Source: CAVXWV01 sp963695415
Lineage (GTDB): Bacteria; Chloroflexota; Anaerolineae; Anaerolineales; UBA4823
Assembly: GCA_963695415.1 (NCBI GenBank)
Contig: CAVOGL010000006.1
Coordinates: forward strand, 130,793 to 194,792
Direction: 5' to 3'
DNA: 64,000 bases
Part shown: positions 36,827-45,570 of the stretch, piece by piece
Layout: each line of letters begins with the position of its first letter
Position numbering within the stretch: position 1 is the stretch's first letter
Translations under genes and position numbers: made by a program
Notes under the pieces: generated by a model
What the model was told of the DNA's origin: nothing
What the model saw: the letters and a program-made list of their open reading frames with translations, nothing else
Databases searched by the model: none

Positions 36827-37529
36827 ATGAGTATCCACATCGGCGCTGAACCAGGTCAGGTTGCGCCTGCTGTTACTGATGCCAGGAGATCCTCTGCGAG
36901 CCAAATACTTCGCTGAAACTCTCCTGGAGGAAGTGGTGTGTTTTAACCAGGTACGCGGGATGCTGGGATTCACGGGAATTCACGGGAGTAAGCGAATATC
37001 AGTGATGGGCAGCGGTATGGGCATGCCTTCTCTGGCGATCTATGTCAACGAGCTGGTCCGTGAATATGGCGTTAAAACGATCATCCGCGTGGGCACCTGC
37101 GGTTCCATCCAGCCGTTTTTAAACATTGGGGACATCGTCCTCGCTATGACCGCATCGACTGATTCGCAGATCAATAAACTGCGTTTTAGAGGCCAGGATT
37201 TTGCCCCCGCTGCGAGTTTTGACCTGCTCAGGAAAGCCTATGAATATTCCTGCGCACACGGGATTGAGGTTCACGTTGGCGGGATGTTCTCCGGTGACAG
37301 TTTTTATCCCGATGATCCTGACTGGTGGCGGATCTGGTCAGATTACGGCAGCCTCGTCGTCGAAATGGAATCGAATACACTGTATACTCTTGCCGCAAAG
37401 TACAAGATCGACGCGCTTTCCATTCTGACCGTCAGCGACAGCCTGGTGACCGGCGAACTGGCAACTCCCGAAGTGCGCGAGAAAGGTTTCCTGCAGATGG
37501 CTGAGATTGCGCTCGCTATTGTCCCGTAA
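36827..37529 (+). CDS. deoD: Purine-nucleoside phosphorylase, DeoD type (frameshifted)
   Basis: About 234 residues when joined. AAAGGAGG precedes ATG 36827, which opens SIHIGAEPGQVAPAV, the DeoD N-terminus. The main frame then continues LMPGDPLRAKYFAETLLEE one base on. Removing one A at 36875 heals it (+1). Other motifs: GSGMGMPS phosphate loop, RVGTCGSIQP, VEMESNTLY and TVSDSLVTGE with the catalytic Asp. The enzyme splits purine nucleosides with phosphate to base and ribose 1-phosphate in salvage. Confidence 0.88.
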
Positions 37530-37668
37530 CCAGGCATACTCTCACCTGAGGAAGAAATTTCGTTGAAAAGACTCTCATTAGAGTAGAACTACCACAAAGC
37601 ACCCACACAACCAACAATTATCAAGAAAAACTGCGAGTGATTAAAAACTGGATGGCTGAGTAAACATC

Positions 37669-38569
37669 ATGACTGTGACAACACGACATTACAAACCTGG
37701 CGATTTCGAACTGATCAGCGATTTCCTGATCACCTTTTTCAATCCCGTCCGTACACACGGGAACTGGCTGCAGCCCGCCTGGGAATATATGCACTCCCAT
37801 CCGAGTCTGGACGAACAAAACCTGGGACGAATTGGGATATGGGAGGATGGCGGCATAATTGTGGGAGTGACACATTTCGAACTCAGTTTGGGAGAAGCTT
37901 ATTTCCAGGTGCATCCCGAATACTCATTCCTCAAAGTTGAGATGTTGAGGTACGCTGAGCAAAACCTGCTTGCACAGGCTGATAGTGGTGTAAATTACCT
38001 GCGCGCTTTCATCAACGATTTCGATACAGAATTCGAACAATTAGCCAGGTCGCGGGGGTATGAACCCTTAGAATCTTATAATCGACCCTTGAGCCAATTT
38101 AGCATCAAGGATCCATTTCCATCTATCGATTTAGCTGAGGGTTTCAGCATCATGAGCCTGGATGATGAGAACGATCTGTATAAGATCAATCGCGTTCTCT
38201 GGCGCGGGTTCGACCATCCTGGGGAACCGCCTGAAGATGAGATCCCGGGACGGGCAAAGATGCAGTCCGGTCCGAATTTTCGGAAAGATCTGACTATCGT
38301 TGCCGTCGAACCAGGTGGAAATTTCGTCTCCTTCTGTGGGATGTGGTACGAACCGCACAACCGCATCGCATACGTTGAACCTGTGGCGACGGATCCGGAT
38401 TACCGCAGGATGGGACTTGGGTAAAGCAGCTGTTTTGGAAGGGATCCGCCGCTGCGGTGAAGAAGGGGCTACGGTTGCATACGTGGCATCCGATATTGAT
38501 TTCTATCAGGCGATCGGCTTCACAAAGTTATTTGACAGCAGCTGCTGGGTAAAACATTTTCCTCGATGA
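37669..38569 (+). CDS. GNAT-family acetyltransferase (frameshifted)
   Basis: About 300 residues when joined, probably a tandem-type GNAT with a degenerate N-terminal half. The C-terminal acetyl-CoA motif spans the break: VEPVATDPDYRRMGLG in one frame and KAAVLEGIRRCGEEGA in the next, ending DIDFYQAIGFTKLFDSS. Removing one G in the GGG at 38419-38421 restores it (+1). Intact motif A supports a working enzyme. Acceptor substrate unknown. Confidence 0.8.
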
Positions 38570-38746
38570 AACCTTCCTAAATTCAGAACCTCACCAAAAT
38601 CCGAGAAGCTATAAAAATGGGCAGCTATAAAGTTCTTACAAATATGATCCTCCAGGCACCTATTCTGCCTGGAAGGATGTTGTCAGCCAAAACAAACTTC
38701 GTATAAAGGTTATGGGTAGTTTATCCTACTTTACACAAATCCAATC

Positions 38747-38977
38747 ATGACCGCGACCGAGCCTGATTCATCCAAAATCCAGAAAGGCGAGATCACTATA
38801 GTGGGAATGCCTTTTGACGACAATTCCTCGTTCCGCCGAGGTGCTGCTTGCGCACCTGCAAGAATTCGAGAGGCGTTCTTCAGCGAGTCGTCAAACTCCT
38901 GGACAGAGGATGGGATCGACCTATCAGAGACTCCAGGATGGAGATTCATCTTGATGTTACCGGGGATTAGGTATTAG
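38747..38977 (+). pseudogene. Agmatinase/arginase-family N-terminal stub
   Basis: Seventy-six codons with the start of a ureohydrolase: ITIVGMPFDDNSSFRRGAACAP, then IREAFFSESSNSW and ENGIDL-like DGIDLSETPGW. The family is about 290 residues with a manganese cluster far downstream; none of the metal ligands is here. The truncation lies before the galU gene. Dead fragment. Confidence 0.65.
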
Positions 38978-39027
38978 GCTTTCACTTTGGTAAAATTCAT
39001 AGGACGTTTTAAAGAGGAGCGACATTC

Positions 39028-39921
39028 ATGAACATCAACCTTGCCGTTGTGCCGGTCGCCGGTCTGGGAACCAGGCTGCTGCCAGCGACGAAATCCCAAC
39101 CAAAGGAGATGCTGCCCGTAGGTCGCAAACCGGTGGTGCAGTATGTTGTCGAAGAACTGGCACGAGTAGGAGTTCAAAGACTGCTGTTTATCACCGGTCC
39201 AGGTAAAACCCCCATTGAGAATCACTTCGACCTGGACAACGAGCTGGTGCAGGTGCTGCGCGAGACAGGCAAGGAAGATTTGCTGGCTGAACTGGAATTC
39301 GAGCGCACACCGGTGCAGTATTTCTTCACACGCCAGCGGCAGTTACTGGGTCTTGGGCACGCAGTACTGTGCAGCGAATATTTCGTCGGAAACCAGCCCT
39401 TCATCGTCGCATTGGGCGATTCGATCATCGGACTGCATGCCAAAAGTGACGTTATCACCAGGATGGCTGCCTGTTTCGACTCAATGAAAGATGTTGATGC
39501 AGTGATCGCCTTCGAAGAAGTGCTACCGTCTGAAACCGGCAGCTACGGGATCGCTGAACCTGAAAACGAGGGCGAGGTCTTCCGTCTCAAAGATGTGGTC
39601 GAAAAACCTGCCGCAGGCACCGCTCCCAGTAACCTGGCGATCGCGGCACGGTACGTGTTCACACCGAAGATTTTTGACGCCCTGAAGCGCACACCCCCCG
39701 GGGTAGGCGGGGAAATCCAACTCACGGATGCTGTACGCACCATTATCCGTGAAGGTGGGAATGTGATGGGCGTCCGTTTGCGCGAAGAAGAACGCAGGTT
39801 TGATATCGGGAATTTCGAATCTTATTTTCAGGCATTTATCGAATTCGCACTGGCGGATCCCAAATATGGAGCATCGCTGCGCCAGAACATCGAGGAGAGC
39901 TTGCGTGGACATCATCCGTAG
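39028..39921 (+). CDS. galU: UTP--glucose-1-phosphate uridylyltransferase
   Basis: 297 residues. The nucleotidyltransferase start PVAGLGTRLLPATKSQPKEMLPV is diagnostic. QYVVEELARVGV, then IVALGDSII (metal Asp) and FEEVLPSETGSYGIAEP follow, with VEKPA and GGEIQLTDAVR near the sugar site. AGAGGAG precedes the ATG. It makes UDP-glucose from UTP and glucose 1-phosphate. The next gene overlaps by 17 bases and is a sugar kinase, so the pair acts together in nucleotide-sugar supply. Confidence 0.95.
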   Translation: MNINLAVVPVAGLGTRLLPATKSQPKEMLPVGRKPVVQYVVEELARVGVQRLLFITGPGKTPIENHFDLDNELVQVLRETGKEDLLAELEFERTPVQYFFTRQRQLLGLGHAVLCSEYFVGNQPFIVALGDSIIGLHAKSDVITRMAACFDSMKDVDAVIAFEEVLPSETGSYGIAEPENEGEVFRLKDVVEKPAAGTAPSNLAIAARYVFTPKIFDALKRTPPGVGGEIQLTDAVRTIIREGGNVMGVRLREEERRFDIGNFESYFQAFIEFALADPKYGASLRQNIEESLRGHHP

Positions 39922-40930
39922 AAAAGCTTATGCTCGGGCTGGCTTACTCGGCAATCCATCTGACGGCTATCATGGAAAAACAATATCCCTGATCCTGCGT
40001 AATTTTTGGGCAGAGGTGGTGCTGTATGAATGGGACAGTGTGGATATCGTCCTCGCCGAAAATGACCGCGCCCGGTTTCACTCAATTTACGACCTGACCC
40101 GCGATGTGCAGCTCCACGGATATTACGGCGGGATCCGCCTGATCAAAGCAACCATCAAGCGCTTTGTCCAATACTGCGAGGTGACAGGTCAAAAATTGCA
40201 CAACAGGAACTTCTCCATCCGCTACCAGACAAACATCCCCAGACAGGTCGGGCTGGCAGGATCGAGCGCCATTATCGTGGCGACATTACGGGCTCTGATG
40301 GCTTTTTACGAGATCCAAATCCCAATGCAAGTGCAGCCTTCATTGGTACTGTCGGTCGAACGAGATGAATTAGGGATAGCGGCAGGTCTGCAGGACCGGG
40401 TCATCCAGGTATATGAGGGGTTGGTCTACATGGACTTCAGCCGTTCATGTGAAGAGCGCATAGATGGTTATCCCTGCTATTATTACGAGCCGATTGACCC
40501 TGAGCTTCTGCCAAAAATATACCTGGCTTACCATGATTCTCTCAGCGAGCCTACCGAAGTGTTCCACAATGACATCCGCGGGCGTTTCGACCGCGGTGAA
40601 GTTGAGGTAGTTGCTGCAATGCAACGTTTTGCGGAACTTGCCGAACTGGGACGCTCAGCATTGCTGGAACAAGACTCGCAAGCATTGGCGGACCTGATCA
40701 ATAAGAACTTCGATACCCGGCGAACGATTTATAACATTTCGCCCTGGCAAACAGAAATGGTCGAGATGGCACGCCAGTGCGGAGCCAGCGCTAAATTCGC
40801 CGGATCCGGAGGCGCCATCATTGGAACGTATTCCAATGATGGTGTACTGGAAAAACTGACCGCTGCCCTGGTCTCTTTTGGTTCCAAGCTGGTCATACCC
40901 AGGATTGCACCGGAACACCCTGATCCTTGA
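39905..40930 (+). CDS. GHMP kinase, glucuronokinase-like
   Basis: 341 residues from the GTG at 39905, which has GAGGAGAG upstream and starts DIIRRKAYARAGLLGNPSDGYHGKT. That opening resembles plant glucuronokinase (ARxGLLGNPSDxYxGKT-S). GHMP motif 2 is GLAGSSAIIVATLRAL, motif 3 FAGSGGAIIGTY. The enzyme class phosphorylates the anomeric carbon of glucuronate, giving the direct substrate for a GalU-type uridylyltransferase. The overlap with galU supports a two-step salvage to UDP-glucuronate. Sugar specificity is inferred from resemblance only. Confidence 0.82.
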   Translation: MDIIRRKAYARAGLLGNPSDGYHGKTISLILRNFWAEVVLYEWDSVDIVLAENDRARFHSIYDLTRDVQLHGYYGGIRLIKATIKRFVQYCEVTGQKLHNRNFSIRYQTNIPRQVGLAGSSAIIVATLRALMAFYEIQIPMQVQPSLVLSVERDELGIAAGLQDRVIQVYEGLVYMDFSRSCEERIDGYPCYYYEPIDPELLPKIYLAYHDSLSEPTEVFHNDIRGRFDRGEVEVVAAMQRFAELAELGRSALLEQDSQALADLINKNFDTRRTIYNISPWQTEMVEMARQCGASAKFAGSGGAIIGTYSNDGVLEKLTAALVSFGSKLVIPRIAPEHPDP

Positions 40931-41184
40931 TTTTCACAACAATTTATAAGGATAAAACCGCACTTATGGTGTCTGCCTGGAATTTGCCAGATTAAAAATG
41001 AAGTAAAATGGTTACAGCCACCCATAAATTTGGGCGCAGTTACTGGTATCCATGTCATTCCAATTACGAGTAGAAATCCGGGACAATTTCCTGGTTTCTA
41101 CCTGACCCCCGATACATTCTCGGGTCATAATCGTCCCCGAATACCTTTCGGGCTTAATCCGGGAAAGTCTGCACAGGAAGGGAT
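40931..41184. other. Intergenic region with two tandem hairpins
   Basis: 254 bases with no gene. Its main feature is a pair of similar stem-loops at 41108-41152, listed separately. A promoter for the FHA-ABC gene must be here, but no boxes could be assigned. Confidence 0.4.
41108..41152 (+). terminator. Tandem near-identical CCCGA/TCGGG hairpins
   Basis: CCCGA-N7-TCGGG at 41108-41124 and CCCGAA-N5-TTCGGG at 41136-41152, 11 bases apart. The duplicate structure lies 32 bases before the FHA-ABC start. No T-runs are visible, so this could be a transcript-end structure of the galU pair or a leader element of the next gene. Confidence 0.4.
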
Positions 41185-44100
41185 ATGAGCTCTCTAAACC
41201 AACCGAAATTAACCATCACGAAAGGTCAGGCTTCCGGCAAGGAATTCGCCATTGATAAGGATGTAAATATCCTGGGGCGAGAACCTGGAGTCGATATCCT
41301 CGTCGAATCACCTGGTGTCTCCCGCCAACATGCGCGCCTTTCTCGCCAGGGTAACCAGTTTACGCTTGAAGACCTGGGAAGCAGCAATGGCACATTTGTC
41401 AATGGAAACCGTATCCACCAGCCCGTGGTGTTGAACAACGGAGATGAGATCAACCTGGGTCAGTCTGTTTCCTTGAATTTTATGGACGCTCAATCCCAGG
41501 TTGCCGCCACGATGTTCGAAGGCAGCCTGTCGCAGGCTGACATGACGATGTTGGAGAGTGAAACACCCGACATGTATCGTGATCCTCGCGCCCGTGAAGA
41601 TCACGCCCGTGAAGATCACGCCGCGACCATGATCGGTGAAGAACCAGGCGGTCGCCGGGTTTCTGCCCCACCGCAGCTCAGCATCGCCATTGCAGGTGGG
41701 GCTTCACAAACACACACACTGACCTCGGCTAAGGTCACGATCGGTCGTGCAGATGACAACCAGATCGTCATCCATTCGCGCATCGTCTCACGCTACCACG
41801 CTTATCTTGAAAGAACAGCAGAAGGTTACCGCCTGGTAGCACTGCCGGACGCAGCAAACCCGATCCTGCTGGATGGTCGCCCGGTAGAGAGGGAGCATTC
41901 ACTCCAACATGGGCAGATCCTGCGCATTGGCAGCCTGGACCCAGGATTGATGGTGACTCTGACCTATACCAACCCGGCGCAGGCTGTGTCTGCTGAGACA
42001 AAGTCAATCCGCTTTGGTGAAAAGACCAGCATCCAGATCGGTCGAGATCCAACCAATGATGTAGTGCTGGATTCACCCAACGTATCTCGCTATCACGCCC
42101 AGATCGAGCGCATCGGTCAACGTCACCGCCTGCGTGACCTGCGCTCCTCCAACGGCACTTTTGTCAACGATGAGCGGGTTGAAGAGGCCTGGCTGCAGGA
42201 AAACGATGTTGTCCGCATCGGTCGACACCGGTTCGTGATGGGTAAAGATGAACTGGGGCAGGAAGAAGAGACCCGCGGTTTGCAGGTTGATGCTTTCAAC
42301 CTGAATAAGTGGGTGCGTAAAGACCTGAACATCTTGAAAGATATTTCAGTGGCTTTCAAACCACGTGAATTCATTGTTGTTGTCGGGCAGAGCGGCGGCG
42401 GGAAGACCACCCTCGTGGATGCCATCGCCGGTTACAGACCTGCCACGCAGGGCGTGGTACTGGTCAATGGGATCAATGTTTATAAGAATTTCGATGCCGT
42501 GCACAACGATTTCGGATATGTGCCCCAGCAAGACATCATCCATCGAGAACTGAGCGTATACCAGGCTCTGGAATATGCAGCCCGGCTGCGCATGCCGCGA
42601 GATACAACCAAAGCAGAAAGACACAAACGCATCCTCGAAGTACTCGACGATCTTGATCTTACCCACCGTAAAGACACGCCAATCCAGAAATTGTCAGGTG
42701 GTCAGATCAAGCGTGTATCAATCGGGGTCGAGCTGCTCACACAGCCCGGTCTGTTCTTCCTGGATGAACCCACATCGGGTCTTGACCCCGGCACGGAGAC
42801 CACTTTCATGCACTTGATGCGCCGGTTGGCTGACCAGGGACGGACCATTGTCATGGTGACTCACGCTACAAAAAACGTGATGCTTGCAGACAAGGTTGTG
42901 TTCCTGGCTCGCGGCGGTTACCTGGCATGGTTTGGACCCCCGGAGGAGGCCCTGCAGTATTTCGACCAATACAGGTCTGAACGCGAACAACGTTCCCGGG
43001 AGATGGAATTCGACCAGATTTATGCGATCCTTGACCAACCCGAAAAAGGCTCCGCGGAAGATTGGGCGAAACGGTACAGCGAGCACGAGGCGTACCAGAA
43101 ATACATCGTCCAACCGCTGCAGCAGACGCAATCGGAGATTTCTCAAGCCAACGTGGGTCAGGTGGCTGCCAGCAAACAAACGAAAGCCACAAAAACGAAA
43201 CATGTCTCCAACGTGTCTGCCCTGCGCCAGTTTTTCATTTTGTCCGGCAGAAACCTGAAAATCCTTTCACGAGATCGCACCAGCCTGGTATTGATGCTGC
43301 TGGCTCCGCCAGCAATTGCCGCGCTCGACCTGGTCATTGCGCCATTGATGGGACGGGCGCCGTTCGAATACCTCAACGGCGACGCTGCCAATGCCGCGAT
43401 AACGCTTTTTCTCCTGACCATATACTGTCTCTTAATGGGCGGGTTCTCGCAGATGCGTGAGTTTGTCAAAGAGACGGAGATCTACAAGCGCGAACGCCTG
43501 GTTAACTTGAAAATTTTCCCGTACGTGCTTTCGAAAGTGTGGGTGGCGATGATGCTGGCTTTCTACCAGGCGGCAGCGTTTGCCATCTTCCATTACCTGG
43601 CTTTTGATATGCCCGGAGGTCCGCTGGAGTTTGGTTTATTCTATGTCACCCTGGTGTTGGCATCCATGGCAGGTATGATGGGAGGGCTTCTGGCATCAGC
43701 AATCTCACCAACTGCCAGTGCAGCGCCTCTGTTGATGATCTTGCTGATCGTCCCGCAGATCGTGTTGAGCGGCGCCCTGGCTCCTGTGCCGGAAAACATC
43801 AGCGCGATCGCGTCCACTCGTTGGGCTTATGAAAGCTTCATCGGCATCACCGCCATCGGCGCAGATGTCGAAGCGGATTTGTGCTGGCAGTTGGACGAGG
43901 ATGTTGCGCGATGCGATGTCGATTGAAGATAAGGCATCGCAGGGCTGCCGCTGCATGGGTGTGGCTGTTTTCGATCCCGAATCTTGTAATTTCCCGGGAT
44001 TGGGGCAATACTACAAACCTGAAGTTGACCAACCCGCGCCGCAGGAACCGCCCCCGCTGGATGCGAAACCATCAGAACCCGAATTTCCTCCAGCACCAGA

Positions 44101-44485
44101 ACCACCGGAGGATGAGAATGACCAGGTTGCCACGGTGGGATACTTAAATGCACTCAAAGCCTACCAGGATGAGGTTGGTTTGCTGCAGGATCAATACCGC
44201 AGCGACATGGAACTTTACGAGGCAAAGGCAAAAGTATTCGAAGCGCAGATGGAAGATTACCAGAGCGCACGTTTGACTTATGAAGGGGCGCGTGCCGAAG
44301 CCATAAACACCGCTGAAGGCTTGATCAAGAATGTGCGTGAAGAATTCGGCTGGGCGTTTGTAAATAAAAATGACCCAGAGGTATTCTGGCCCTGGATGCT
44401 CAAGACGTGGTTTGCGCAGATGACCATCATGCTGGTTTACATCACCCTGATCCTGATAATCTTCAAACGGAAGGATATAGCCTGA
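41185..44485 (+). CDS. ABC-2/ABCG-type exporter with three N-terminal FHA domains (frameshifted)
   Basis: About 1,100 residues when joined. Three FHA domains (about 6-100, 165-265, 270-355); the first and third keep GR, SRxH and SSNGTFVN, while the second lacks SNGT and is degenerate. An ABC ATPase (about 365-600) follows: Walker A GQSGGGKTT, signature LSGGQIKRVS, Walker B LFFLDEPTSGLD. Then an ABC2 membrane domain with six helices. The final external loop holds Cys residues and a proline-rich plus coiled-coil insert (DENDQV). The break at 43904-43905 heals by removing one T (+1). The FHA linkers carry Thr109, Thr121 and Thr148 in T-M-[FLI]-E-like sites. It overlaps the lipoprotein gene by one base. 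Substrate unknown. Confidence 0.88.
41591..41620 (+). repeat. Two 15-bp tandem repeats in the FHA linker
   Basis: CCCGTGAAGATCACG twice in tandem, giving REDHAREDHA in the linker between FHA domains 1 and 2. The unit length preserves the frame. Confidence 0.8.
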
Positions 44486-45525
44486 TGAACCGAACAAACC
44501 CGGCATTAAAAAAAGCCTTCATGTTCCTGACGTTAGTGGTTTTATTGGTGCTTTCAGGATGCAGCCTCACCGGAGGGGGCAGCGAACCGAACGCAACTCT
44601 CACGGCATTGAGCCAATCGATCTTATTAACCGCGACCGCAGGGGAGCAGGATGAGGAGTCGGGGGACAGCTCAAGCAGCAAGGTCGCTACCGCTGAGGCG
44701 AAAGCCACCCAGCAGGGCGAATCCATCTTTGCGACGCAAACAGCCCAGGTTTCTGGCAGAGATGAAAGCCAGCTGGCGACAGCCACAGTGGCTGCACCCG
44801 TCCTGGCTGAATTGCCCGGCTATGGAATCGATAAGGAAAAAGGGCACGTGGCATGGCTGCATGACCCGCTTACCCTCGATATTTCCGGATACCAGCAGAT
44901 GGCTTTCGGAAATGACTACAAGGGAACCACAGCCAAAGATTTCGTTCTGGCAGCTGACATCAACTGGGACACGCAGTACGGGGGTTCGGGCTGCGGTTTC
45001 ATGTTCCGTTCCGATGGTGATCAAAACAAACCCAACCAATACATGGTAATCATCTCGCGCTTCGCCAATGGAAGAGCCCTGTTCACTGCTCTGGCGGAAG
45101 GCGAGCTGGCAAATATGCAGGATTTTTACCCTAAGGACCAGGACCGTTCATTCGAATGGCAAAATGGGACGACGAACCGGTTGGCGGTCGTGGCGCGGGG
45201 CAACATCATCGAAATTTTCACCAATGGCATGAAAATCGGAGAGGTCGACACCACACAACCTCCCAAACAGCCTCGCCAACCGCCCAAGCCTCAAATGCCT
45301 CTCGATGAAAATGACAACGACCAGGTCAAAGCTTACCAGAACCAGTTGAAAGAATACCAGGACATGCTTGACCAGAACCAGCAAAACTACCAGATGGCTT
45401 CGCGCAACTTCGAGCTTCTGCCTACAGAATTTGGCGAGGGGTTCCTGGGCATGATCGCTTTGAGCCAGTCGGGTCACACGATCTGCAATTTTAACGATGC
45501 CTGGTTGTGGATTATCGAACCATAA
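44485..45525 (+). CDS. Lipoprotein with LamG-like domain and DEND-DQV coiled-coil insert
   Basis: 346 residues from ATG 44485, which overlaps the exporter stop (TGATG). Lipobox LVLSGC with Cys26. A low-complexity T/A/S/Q linker (about 30-110) precedes a concanavalin/LamG-like beta domain (about 120-265: DFVLAADINWDTQYGGSGCGFMF and RLAVVARGNIIEIFTNG). It then has a proline-rich stretch and DENDNDQVKAYQNQLKEYQ coiled coil. The same P-rich, DEND-DQV, coiled-coil order occurs in the exporter's last external loop. It probably docks onto the exporter outside the membrane. Confidence 0.85.
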   Translation: MNRTNPALKKAFMFLTLVVLLVLSGCSLTGGGSEPNATLTALSQSILLTATAGEQDEESGDSSSSKVATAEAKATQQGESIFATQTAQVSGRDESQLATATVAAPVLAELPGYGIDKEKGHVAWLHDPLTLDISGYQQMAFGNDYKGTTAKDFVLAADINWDTQYGGSGCGFMFRSDGDQNKPNQYMVIISRFANGRALFTALAEGELANMQDFYPKDQDRSFEWQNGTTNRLAVVARGNIIEIFTNGMKIGEVDTTQPPKQPRQPPKPQMPLDENDNDQVKAYQNQLKEYQDMLDQNQQNYQMASRNFELLPTEFGEGFLGMIALSQSGHTICNFNDAWLWIIEP

Positions 45526-45570
45526 GATGATTATTTACCCGCTAAACCACTAACACACACATAAACTTGA

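Noticed and set aside
2164..43905. Programmed +1 frameshifting as explanation of the broken genes
   Set aside because: Nine unrelated genes, with no common slippery sequence or stimulating structure at the sites. Base over-calls explain them more simply.
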